Of a stretch of DNA of 64,000 nucleotides, positions 1 to 7,801 are shown piece by piece. The stretch comes from JADGHX01 sp035760965 (GTDB lineage Bacteria > Pseudomonadota > Gammaproteobacteria > Steroidobacterales > Steroidobacteraceae): the NCBI GenBank assembly GCA_035760965.1, contig DASTRY010000035.1, forward strand, positions 186,001 to 250,000. The letters are read 5' to 3'. How positions within the stretch are numbered: the stretch's first letter is position 1; every line of letters starts with the position of its first letter. The position numbers and the translations under genes are program-made. The notes under the pieces are model-generated. The model was not told the origin of the DNA and did not search any database. It saw only the letters and a program-made list of their open reading frames with translations.

Positions 1-2
1 CG

Positions 3-914
3 CCGGCGCGAATCGTCGACGTGCATGCTCACTACTATCCGCCTGTGCTGAAGGCCTTGGGCCTGCCCGGCCCGATGAACGGCTGGAGCCTGCAGCGGCA
101 CATGGAGGAGATGGATGCTGCCGGCGTGACGCGCTCGCTGCTTTCGTTGACCACGCCCGGAATCGTCGCGACGGGAGACGAGGGCAGAAAGCTCACGCGG
201 GAGTCGAACGAGTACGCCGCGAAGACCTGCGGCGAGCAGCGCGGCAAGCTCGGGTTCTTCACGTATCTCCAGCTCGAAGACCTCGACGCGGCGCTGCAGG
301 AGCTCGAGTACGGATTCGACGTGCTGAAGGCGCACGGCGTGGGGCTCTTCACCAGCTACGGCAATCGCTGGCTCGGTGATCCGCACTTCGATCCGGTGTT
401 CACCGAGCTCGAGCGGCGCAAGGCCATCGTCTATGTGCATCCGACCGGACCCGCCTGCTGCAGCCGGCTGATCCCCGGTTTGTTCGACACCTTGATCGAG
501 TACGGCACCGATACGACCCGCGCGATCGCGAGCTACGTCTATCGAGGCGCGGCGCGCCGCTTCCCGAACGTCCGGATGATCTGGAGCCACTCGGGCGGGA
601 CCATGCCGTTTCTCATCGAGCGCTTCGACGGTGAGGATCGATCCGAAGCCGCGAAGCGCGAGGCCCCCGACGGTTTTCGCGCGGCGGCTGCGCGCTTCTT
701 CTACGACATCGCGCAGGCATCGAATTCCGTAGCGACGACTGCGCTGCGCAGCGTCGTCCCCGTGAATCACATCGTGTTCGGCACGGACTACCCGTTCCGG
801 ACGCCTCTCGAGCACGTCACGGCGCTGCAGGCGAGCGGCGTGTTCAGCCGCAGCGAGCTCAACGGCGTGTATCGAGGCAACGTCGAGCAGTTTCTGCCGG
901 CTCTCTTGAGCTGA
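3..914 (+). CDS. Amidohydrolase family protein (ACMSD-like), 5' partial
   Basis: A metal-dependent hydrolase or decarboxylase of the amidohydrolase-2 (ACMSD-like TIM barrel) family. The reading frame is open from base 3 and begins with RIVDVHAHYYPP, the first metal-binding strand (HxH) of the family. The GTG at 21 sits inside this motif, so the true start, probably with an export signal as in the following genes, lies upstream of the window. Further family motifs are WSHSGGTMPF about two thirds along and the metal-ligand/active-site segment VFGTDYPF near the C-terminus. Family members decarboxylate or hydrolyse aromatic and picolinate-type acids. The substrate cannot be assigned. It leads a run of six co-directional genes. 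Confidence 0.85.
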   Translation, partial: PARIVDVHAHYYPPVLKALGLPGPMNGWSLQRHMEEMDAAGVTRSLLSLTTPGIVATGDEGRKLTRESNEYAAKTCGEQRGKLGFFTYLQLEDLDAALQELEYGFDVLKAHGVGLFTSYGNRWLGDPHFDPVFTELERRKAIVYVHPTGPACCSRLIPGLFDTLIEYGTDTTRAIASYVYRGAARRFPNVRMIWSHSGGTMPFLIERFDGEDRSEAAKREAPDGFRAAAARFFYDIAQASNSVATTALRSVVPVNHIVFGTDYPFRTPLEHVTALQASGVFSRSELNGVYRGNVEQFLPALLS

Positions 915-943
915 CGGCAAGGTTTTCTTCCGGAGAAGTAGTC

Positions 944-2827
944 ATGTCGAGCAAGTGCGAGCGCATGAAATGGTCCGTGCTGGGGATGCTGGCAGCGGGG
1001 GCTGCGGCGGCAATTCCGGCGCTGGGCAAAGACGTCATGCTCATGAATCGGATCGGGCCATCGAAGATGGAGCTGTACATCGCGAATGCGGACGGTTCGG
1101 GTGAGCGCCGTCTGCTGCCGGATTCGAACGCGCTCGATTACGACCCGAGCTTCTCCCCGGACGGCCAGTGGATCGTGTTCACCTCGGAGCGCGACGGCGC
1201 GGGCTCGGGGCAAGCCGATATCTGGCGCGTGCATCCCGATGGCACCGGCCTCGAGCGCCTCACGAACGATACATCCATGGAAGATGCGGGGGTGCTTTCT
1301 CCCGACGGCAAGAAGCTCGCGTATGTGTCGACGAAGGGCGGCGCTCGTACCGCGAACATCTGGGTGATGGACCTCACGACACATCGGGCGAAGAACCTGA
1401 CGGGCGACGGCAAGTCGGCTCCGCCGCCCACGATGAACGGCAATTTCCGCCCCGCGTGGTCTCCCGATGGGCAGTGGATCGCCTTCACCTCGGACCGCGG
1501 CGAGAGCTGGTCGGGTGCGGAGGGCGGCGCCGGAGCGGGGCACTGGCAGCCCACGAGCCTCTACATCATGCGCGCGGACGGCAGCGGTCTGCGACGGCTC
1601 ACCACCGTTGCACCGGCCGAAACCGTCGGCTCGCCGAAGTGGTCTGCGGACGGGAAGAAGATCGTCATCTACCAGATGCCGACGCGCGAGACGTTCGCCG
1701 CGCGCATGGACGGCTTCCCCGGCGTGCGCTTTGCGACGACCTCGCAGATCATGGAAATCGACGTGGCGACGGGCGCGGCGCAAGCATTGACGAGCGGCCC
1801 CGGACTGAAGACGAATCCGCAGTATCTGCCCGACGGCCGCGTCGGGTTTCTGTACAAGGCGTCGTCGAAGGACGCGCCGAATGCGGGCATCGCGTACACC
1901 GGCGGCGGCGCGGGACCGCGCGGCGTCGTGCGTAATCCGTCGTGGTCCCCGGACGGCCGCATGGTCGTCTACTACAAGCTCGATCTCACGAATCGCGCGC
2001 AGTACACGCCGCTCTACAGCTGGGACAAGAAGCGGGAGTACCGCTACACGGATGTGTTTCCCGCGATCTGCCCGAAGTCCGGCAAGCTCGCGCTGACCGA
2101 CCTCGACTTTCCGTTCGGCAATCCGACGGCGTCCGTGAGCGTCATGAATCCCGACGGCACCGAGCGCAAGAAGCTCTTCCAGCGTCCCGATGGCGCCTCG
2201 CTCGTGCCGACGTGGTCGCCCGATTGCCAATGGATTGCGTTCGGCTTCGGCACGTTCTTCGGCGGTCGCGGCTTCGGCCCGGCGCACATCCACATGGTCA
2301 AGGTCGATGGCTCGGAAGACAAGGAAGTGCTCAGCGGCAAGTTCAACGTCGGCTTCCCGACATGGAGTCCCGACGGCAAGACCATCGTGTATCGCGTGTG
2401 GGGCGATGAAACCAGCAAGGAAGCGCGCGGCCTGCGCGCGCTCGACCTGACGGATCACTCGGTGAAGGTGTTGACGACGGAATGGGACAACTTCCCGTTC
2501 TACTCGCCGAGCGGCGACCGCATCGTCTTCACGCGGCGCATGCCGGACGCCGACTTCGAGGTCTTCACGATGAAGCCGGACGGCACGGACGTGAAGCGAC
2601 TCACGACGACGCGCGGCGCGGACGCGCATGCGACTTGGTCGGAGACCGGCAAGGAGATCTGGTTCGAGAGCTCGCGCACCGGCTTCAAGGACGAAGCGGC
2701 GCTCTACGACACCTCCCCGCAGCCCTACGCGCAGGTGTTCCTGATGAACCGTGACGGAACGAACGTGCGTCAGCTCACCGACAGCAAGTGGGAAGACTCG
2801 ATGGGCGTCTACCTCGAGGGCAAGTGA
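944..2827 (+). CDS. TolB-like beta-propeller protein with PD40 repeats
   Basis: A 627-residue exported beta-propeller. A signal-peptide-like stretch (MKWSVLGMLAAG, residues 8 onward) precedes the mature part; ATG at 965 is an alternative start. About ten PD40/WD40-like repeats of the form SPDGxxIxFTSxR are visible (for example SFSPDGQWIVFTSERDG, AWSPDGQWIAFTSDRG, TWSPDGKTIVYRVWGD). Such proteins sit in the periplasm and act as protein-interaction scaffolds, or occasionally as peptidase-associated propellers, but no peptidase domain follows here. Its stop codon overlaps the start of the next gene by one base (TGATG), so the two are probably translated together. Exact function is not predictable. 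Confidence 0.85.
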   Translation: MSSKCERMKWSVLGMLAAGAAAAIPALGKDVMLMNRIGPSKMELYIANADGSGERRLLPDSNALDYDPSFSPDGQWIVFTSERDGAGSGQADIWRVHPDGTGLERLTNDTSMEDAGVLSPDGKKLAYVSTKGGARTANIWVMDLTTHRAKNLTGDGKSAPPPTMNGNFRPAWSPDGQWIAFTSDRGESWSGAEGGAGAGHWQPTSLYIMRADGSGLRRLTTVAPAETVGSPKWSADGKKIVIYQMPTRETFAARMDGFPGVRFATTSQIMEIDVATGAAQALTSGPGLKTNPQYLPDGRVGFLYKASSKDAPNAGIAYTGGGAGPRGVVRNPSWSPDGRMVVYYKLDLTNRAQYTPLYSWDKKREYRYTDVFPAICPKSGKLALTDLDFPFGNPTASVSVMNPDGTERKKLFQRPDGASLVPTWSPDCQWIAFGFGTFFGGRGFGPAHIHMVKVDGSEDKEVLSGKFNVGFPTWSPDGKTIVYRVWGDETSKEARGLRALDLTDHSVKVLTTEWDNFPFYSPSGDRIVFTRRMPDADFEVFTMKPDGTDVKRLTTTRGADAHATWSETGKEIWFESSRTGFKDEAALYDTSPQPYAQVFLMNRDGTNVRQLTDSKWEDSMGVYLEGK

Positions 2828-3906
2828 TGTCGCACGAGCTTCGCGAGCGACCGCGATGGTCGCGCCGGCGCGTGCTGCAGGTCGCCTCCGGCGCAGCATC
2901 GCTCGCGGCCGGTCACGTCTTGGCGCAAAGCGCCGGACCGGCGCCGCCGCGCGGCGGCGGGTTCGGCGCGCCACCGGCGACGATCATCCACAGCGAGCTG
3001 AAACAGCTCTCGGCGACGACCTACGCGTTCCTGCAGCGAGAAGCGCCGGGACAGAGCAATTATTCCGTGTCCAATTTCGGCATCGTCGTGGGCCCGCGCA
3101 GCCTCCTCGCCATCGATGCCGGCGGCGGCCCGCAGCACGCGCGCAACTTCATCGCCGCCGCCAAGCCCTTCGGCAAGCCGTTCGATCGCGTCGTGATCAC
3201 GCACTCGCATCCGGATCACATCGTCGGGCTGACGCAGTTTCCGGCCGATATCGAGATCGTCGCGCAGGAAGCGACGCGCGCGCAGATGGCGGCGATGGGC
3301 GCGATGCCGACGCCGGCGTACTGGGCGACGAACCCGGCGTGGGGGCGGCCCGGCGACGTGAACAGGGTGGTTCTGCCGACCGTCTCGTTTCACGACCGGA
3401 TGAGCGTCTTCTACGGCGACACACAGGTCGACTTCGTGTGGCCCGGACGCGCACACACCTTGGGTGATGTGCTGGTACACGTGCCGAAGGAGAAGATCCT
3501 GTTCATGGGCGACATCGCCTTCTTCGGCGTCACGCCGCTGAACGGCTCGGGCTTCATCGAGGATTGGATCAAGGTCTGCGATCGCACGCTCGCCGACGAC
3601 GGCGTGGAGACCATCGTGCCCGGACATGGCCCCGTCGGCGGCAAGGCGCAGCTCGCGGAGATGCGCGGCTATCTCGAGCTGCTGTGGCGCGAGGGGCGCA
3701 AGAAATTCGATGCCGGCGTCAGTGCCGGCCGCGCGGCCGCGGAAATCGATCTCGGCGGCTACGCGACGTGGACCGACGCCGATCGAATCGCCGCCAATGT
3801 CGCGCGGCTCTACGCGGAGTTTCGCGGCACGTTGGGTTCGCCGGCGGAGCGGGACGGCCTTCGCGAGGCCATAGCGGAGTACAACCAGATCAAGGGTAGC
3901 CGATGA
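2827..3906 (+). CDS. Tat-exported metallo-beta-lactamase-fold hydrolase
   Basis: A 359-residue zinc hydrolase of the MBL fold. The ATG at 2827 is preferred over an upstream in-frame start because it overlaps the preceding stop and places a twin-arginine signal (RWSRRRVLQVASG) at the N-terminus, ending near AGHVLAQ. The zinc motif HSHPDH lies at residues 126-131 (H126, H128, D130, H131). Later ligands are the His of RAHTLGDV, the Asp of FMGDIAFFG and the His of VPGHGP. It resembles the SoxH / quinoprotein-relay MBL hydrolases, which are periplasmic and act on small thioesters or peptides. The actual substrate is unknown. Confidence 0.88.
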   Translation: MSHELRERPRWSRRRVLQVASGAASLAAGHVLAQSAGPAPPRGGGFGAPPATIIHSELKQLSATTYAFLQREAPGQSNYSVSNFGIVVGPRSLLAIDAGGGPQHARNFIAAAKPFGKPFDRVVITHSHPDHIVGLTQFPADIEIVAQEATRAQMAAMGAMPTPAYWATNPAWGRPGDVNRVVLPTVSFHDRMSVFYGDTQVDFVWPGRAHTLGDVLVHVPKEKILFMGDIAFFGVTPLNGSGFIEDWIKVCDRTLADDGVETIVPGHGPVGGKAQLAEMRGYLELLWREGRKKFDAGVSAGRAAAEIDLGGYATWTDADRIAANVARLYAEFRGTLGSPAERDGLREAIAEYNQIKGSR

Positions 3907-3961
3907 ACATCTCGCCCGTTTGCAGGTGTATCGGACATTCGCGGCTGCCGGGAGCATTCGC

Positions 3962-4795
3962 ATGAAACGTTTCACTGCAAACCACTCGATCCGCCTCGTG
4001 TTGAAGGGCGCCGTCGCATGCGCCGCCATGTCGGTGGCCTTGGCGGCCTCGAGCTCGAAGCTCGTGAAGAATCCGCTGTACGGCGATCCGGCGCACCCGA
4101 ACATCTCGGGCATGTGGAACCCGGAGTACGCGTACTTCGGCCCGCCGCTCGATGAGAATGGCAAGCCGTTGCCGTTTCCTTCCGGCGGGCCGCCCGGGAG
4201 CGGGGGCGCAGGTGCGCCGGGCGGCGGGGCCTCGCCGCCCAAGTTTCCGCCGATGGCGTATCGCCCGCCGATGCCGCAGCTCACTCCCGCGTACGCGAAA
4301 AAGTACGCCGAGTGGCGCAAGAAGCTCGAGACCGGCACGCAGGAACCGGATACGGTGACGCGCTGCCTCGCGTTCGGCATTGCGCGCTTCGGCACGATGC
4401 CCGTCGAGATCATCCAGACGCCGGGCCAGATCACGATGAATCTCGGCGTGCTGCACGATATCCGCCGCATCTACCTGGATGGCATCGGCCATACGATCGG
4501 CGCCGACCCGAGCTTCAACGGCGACTCGGTGGGCCACTGGGAAGGCGACACGCTCGTCGTCGAAACCAACAACGTGCGCGCGGGGACGATCGATCGCGAC
4601 GGCGTGCCGTATTCCGACAAGCTGACGGCGGTCGAGCGCATCCGGCGCGTGAGCGAGACGCGTCTCGAAATCGAGATGACGCTCACCGATCCGGAAGCCT
4701 TCGTCGCCCCCTTCACGATCAAACGCGCTTACGTGCCGATGCCGCCGGGCAGCCGATTCGAGGAGTATCTCTGTGAGAACAATCGCGATCTTTGA
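3962..4795 (+). CDS. Secreted protein of unknown function with GHWEGDTLVVET motif (module copy 1)
   Basis: A 277-residue secreted protein of unknown function. The ATG at 3962 gives a basic start plus hydrophobic segment (residues about 15-30). A Gly/Pro-rich low-complexity insert covers roughly residues 75-95. The conserved core reads RRIYLDGIGH, then GHWEGDTLVVETN, then a stretch typical of the C-terminal half. A second protein at 31930-32739 shares this core (RRIYTDG, GHWEGRTLVVET). In both places it lies next to a DUF6152 gene, so the two proteins probably act together in the periplasm. No enzyme family is recognised. Confidence 0.75.
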   Translation: MKRFTANHSIRLVLKGAVACAAMSVALAASSSKLVKNPLYGDPAHPNISGMWNPEYAYFGPPLDENGKPLPFPSGGPPGSGGAGAPGGGASPPKFPPMAYRPPMPQLTPAYAKKYAEWRKKLETGTQEPDTVTRCLAFGIARFGTMPVEIIQTPGQITMNLGVLHDIRRIYLDGIGHTIGADPSFNGDSVGHWEGDTLVVETNNVRAGTIDRDGVPYSDKLTAVERIRRVSETRLEIEMTLTDPEAFVAPFTIKRAYVPMPPGSRFEEYLCENNRDL

Positions 4796-4811
4796 TATCC
4801 GAGGCTCAGCC

Positions 4812-5222
4812 ATGAAATCCCGCTGGTTCGCGGCGCTCGCGGCGCTGGTGCTCGCCGCCGGCTGTACGCTCGCGCAGGCACATCATTCCTTCGCGATGTT
4901 CGACATGACGAAGACCGTCACCTACAAGGGCACCATCAAGGAGCTGCAGTGGACGAATCCACACGTGTGGATCGAGCTCACCGTGCAGGAGAAGGACGGG
5001 CCGGTGACGTATAGCTTCGAGGGCGCGGCGATCGCCGTGCTGAAGCGCGTGGGCTGGACCCGGGATTCGGTCAAGGCGGGCGATGTGGTCACGGTCGTCG
5101 GTCACCCCTACAAGGATGGCCGCCCCGGCGGCAGTATCGACCACCTGATCCTGCCGGATGGGCGCAAGCTCGGCACCGGCGATGCGATCCCGGGTGCGCT
5201 GCGCGTGCCGGGTGTCGGCTAA
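4812..5222 (+). CDS. DUF6152 family exported protein (module copy 1)
   Basis: A 136-residue exported protein. The ATG at 4812 gives a clean signal peptide (MKSRWFAALAALVLAAG) ending before AHHSFAMFD. The HHSFAMFD start of the mature chain, the WTNPHVWIEL strand and the VGWTRDSVKAGD segment are diagnostic of DUF6152, a small beta-rich periplasmic family of unknown role that may bind a ligand or metal through the invariant His pair. It starts 16 bases after the preceding gene and 25 bases before the FAH-fold gene, in what looks like one operon. A homologue sits at 31481-31933. Confidence 0.85.
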   Translation: MKSRWFAALAALVLAAGCTLAQAHHSFAMFDMTKTVTYKGTIKELQWTNPHVWIELTVQEKDGPVTYSFEGAAIAVLKRVGWTRDSVKAGDVVTVVGHPYKDGRPGGSIDHLILPDGRKLGTGDAIPGALRVPGVG

Positions 5223-5247
5223 AGCGTCCCAGCGAAGAGGCCCTCTC

Positions 5248-6402
5248 ATGCGCTCACAATCGGTTCGGGGACTGGCGCTCTGCGCGGCCTCCATTTGCGT
5301 CACCGCCGCGGCAGCGGCAGCCGACGAGGGTGGCACGCCCTTCAAGCTCGGAACGTTCGCGGTACACGGTCGCGAGCTGGTGGGCCTCGTGCTGCAGGAC
5401 AAGCGCGTGCTCGACATCGCCGCGGCAAACAAGGCATTCGAGAGGCGCCACCCGAAGGCGGCGAAGATCGCTGCGCCCGCCGACATGAAAGAGCTGATCG
5501 CGCGCTACGAACGCGATCTCGGCCCGCGCTTGCGCGAGCTCGCGGCCGCGAACGTGAGCGCGCAGCCGGGTTCTGCGAGCTATGTGTATGCGCTCGAAGC
5601 GCTCGAGATCCGGCCGCCGGTACGTCCGGCGGTGATCCTCAATGCGGGCGCGAACTACCCGGCGCACGCGCGGGGCATCGTCGAGCAGGGCGCGCGTGCT
5701 GCCGCGGCCGCAGGTGCGCCACCCCCCGGCAGCGCCGGGGCCAACGCAGCGCGCGCGCCTGCGCCGGTGGGCTCCGCCCCCGGACTCTGGGAGCGTTCGC
5801 CCGACGACAAGCGTCCCGACAACCCCTATCTTTTCCTCAAATCGCCGAGCGTCGTCGTGGGAGCGAACGATGACGTCGTGATTCCCAGAGGGCGCGACCA
5901 GATCGACTGGGAGTGCGAGTTCGCCGTGGTCGTGGGCACGCCCGCCAAGAACGTCGCGACTGCGGACGCGGCGCGGTACATCTTCGGCTATTCGATCGAG
6001 TTCGACGTCTCGGATCGCGGTGGCCGCAACGATCGCAAGATGGGCGGCGGACCCGACTGGTTCGTCCAGAAGAACCACGACACCTTCGCGCCCATCGGAC
6101 CCTTCATCGTGCCGAAGGAGTTCCTGCCGAACCCGATGAACACTCGCCACTACTTCACTTTGAACGGCGAGATCAAGCAGGACGCCAACACGAGCCAGAT
6201 GGAGTACGACATCTACGAGATGCTGTCCTACGCCTCGAACGTGCTGACGCTGAATCCCGGGGACATCTTGTCGATGGGGACGCCGGCGGGAACGAACATC
6301 GACACGCAGAATGCGCAGCGCTGGATGAAGGCCGGCGATGTCGGGGTGTGCGTCGTCGAAGGCGTCGGCGAGCAGCGGCACAACATCGTGGCGCAGAAGT
6401 AG
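5248..6402 (+). CDS. Fumarylacetoacetate hydrolase-fold enzyme with signal peptide
   Basis: A 384-residue FAH-fold protein. The ATG at 5248 gives a Sec-type signal (MRSQSVRGLALCAASI, then AAAAAADEG). The catalytic domain starts with an FAH N-terminal part around residues 30-110. The C-terminal core carries IDWECEFAVVVG and YSIEFDVSDRG, supplying the acidic metal ligands, and the MGTPAGTN motif. A Pro/Ala-rich insert (about residues 155-185) interrupts the domain just after the ANYPAHA strand. FAH enzymes cleave or hydrate beta-diketo and hydroxymuconate-type acids and are normally cytoplasmic. The export signal is therefore unusual, though several neighbours are exported too. Confidence 0.88.
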   Translation: MRSQSVRGLALCAASICVTAAAAAADEGGTPFKLGTFAVHGRELVGLVLQDKRVLDIAAANKAFERRHPKAAKIAAPADMKELIARYERDLGPRLRELAAANVSAQPGSASYVYALEALEIRPPVRPAVILNAGANYPAHARGIVEQGARAAAAAGAPPPGSAGANAARAPAPVGSAPGLWERSPDDKRPDNPYLFLKSPSVVVGANDDVVIPRGRDQIDWECEFAVVVGTPAKNVATADAARYIFGYSIEFDVSDRGGRNDRKMGGGPDWFVQKNHDTFAPIGPFIVPKEFLPNPMNTRHYFTLNGEIKQDANTSQMEYDIYEMLSYASNVLTLNPGDILSMGTPAGTNIDTQNAQRWMKAGDVGVCVVEGVGEQRHNIVAQK

Positions 6403-6409
6403 CCGGCGC

Positions 6410-7687
6410 TCATTGCGCGCGCCTCGAAACCATCCCAATCACGAGCAGCGATAGCGCCGACAACAGAGCCGGCGCCGCGAACAGCGACATGATCGTCGTT
6501 TCGGCGATGCCCGCGCTCAATCCGGCTCCGATCAGGATGGGCGCCACGAGCGTCCCGATTCGCCCGATGCTCTTCGTCCAGCCGATGCCGACGGCGCGCA
6601 GGTACTCGGGGTAGAAGCTCGCGAGCACGACGTTCACACCGCCGTAGGCGCCCAGGATGAAGAATCCACACACGACGAGCAGGCTCATCAGCATCTCGGC
6701 GGACGCAGAGGCGAGCACCCGGCCGATCACGAAGAGCAGCACGGTGGAGATCGACAGGAACGTGATGAGCGTGCGCATCGCGCCCAGTCGATCGATCAGC
6801 ACTCCGACGCCCAGTCCCGCCACGATCCCGCCGAACGAGAAGACGGAGATGGACATGGCGGCGAAGCGCTCGCTGCGGCCCACTTCCACCAGCAGCGTCG
6901 GCAGCCATGAGTTGAGGCAATAGCTGATCGTGAGCATCGAGATGAACAGCAGCCACAGCATCGCCGTCCCGACGATGTAGCGGCGCGACAGAATGAGAAG
7001 GGCGTTCGACTTCTCGCCCGGCTCGCGAAGTCGCGCGACGCGCTCTTGCCGGGGCGACGTCTCGCTCAGCCATCGCCATGCAACGATCGCGGTCAGGATG
7101 CACACGCCACCCACGGCGATCATGGCTGCGCGCCAGCCGCCGAGATCTGCAAAAAGGGCGGCCACGAGCCCGGCAACCGTTGCCCCGAGCCCATAGCCGG
7201 TGAACAGCATCATGATCGCGAGCCCGCGTCTTTTCTCGGGCGCTGCCGCCGTCACGAGCGCGAGGCAGCTCGGCAGGCATCCGCCCAGAAAGACTCCGGT
7301 GACGAGTCGCCACGCGAACAGCGCGACCGGGCCGTTCGCAAGCGCGGTCGCGGCCTGCGCGAGCCCGAAACCGGTGAGGCACGCGAGCACGATGAGCCGG
7401 TGTCCTGCGCGGCTCGCCACGAGCGGGACCACGACGAGCCCGACGCACTGACCGACGAGATTGGCGGAGAAGATCGGCCCGAGCTGGGTCGTGCCGAGCC
7501 GCAGCGAGCGCGCCATTTCCGGTGCGAGCGGGCCGAGAATCGAGTGAATCAACCCGTCGAGGAAGTACACGAGCGCGCAGATCCCCGTGAGGATGAGGAT
7601 CGGTGCAGTGAAGTCCGATGCCGCGGGAGCGGACTGCGAAGCCGGCAGCGGCGCGTGAGCGATGCGCTTCGTGTCCGTAGGCACCAT
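6410..7687 (-). CDS. MFS transporter, aromatic acid:H+ symporter-like
   Basis: A 425-residue major facilitator with about 12 hydrophobic segments. The first helix carries LVYFLDGLIHSILGPLAP and the loop between helices 2 and 3 is short (VVPLVASRAGHR). The layout resembles the aromatic acid:H+ symporter (AAHS) group. The start at 7687 is the first Met in frame with a normal soluble N-terminus before helix 1. The gene ends facing the FAH-fold gene 7 bases away and is divergent from the TonB receptor across 114 bases. Together they could give outer- and inner-membrane uptake of one substrate. The substrate assignment is inference. Confidence 0.85.
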   Translation of the reverse strand: MVPTDTKRIAHAPLPASQSAPAASDFTAPILILTGICALVYFLDGLIHSILGPLAPEMARSLRLGTTQLGPIFSANLVGQCVGLVVVPLVASRAGHRLIVLACLTGFGLAQAATALANGPVALFAWRLVTGVFLGGCLPSCLALVTAAAPEKRRGLAIMMLFTGYGLGATVAGLVAALFADLGGWRAAMIAVGGVCILTAIVAWRWLSETSPRQERVARLREPGEKSNALLILSRRYIVGTAMLWLLFISMLTISYCLNSWLPTLLVEVGRSERFAAMSISVFSFGGIVAGLGVGVLIDRLGAMRTLITFLSISTVLLFVIGRVLASASAEMLMSLLVVCGFFILGAYGGVNVVLASFYPEYLRAVGIGWTKSIGRIGTLVAPILIGAGLSAGIAETTIMSLFAAPALLSALSLLVIGMVSRRAQ

Positions 7688-7801
7688 CGCGCCGTTTGTA
7701 ACCCATCGCGCCCGGGGTGCGTGTCCTCTGCATCGTGGACAGACCTCTCCGGCCCCGGCGGCTATTTTGCCGCCGCGAACAGCAAACCGGTTGGGGGCTC
7801 G

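Noticed and set aside
788..2974. Minus-strand open frame of 728 codons opposite the propeller gene
   Set aside because: Arg/Ala/His-rich shadow of the plus-strand PD40 gene, typical of high-GC antisense frames; no domain resemblance.
2809..4470. Minus-strand 553-codon frame opposite the MBL hydrolase gene
   Set aside because: Antisense shadow; composition follows the plus-strand codons.
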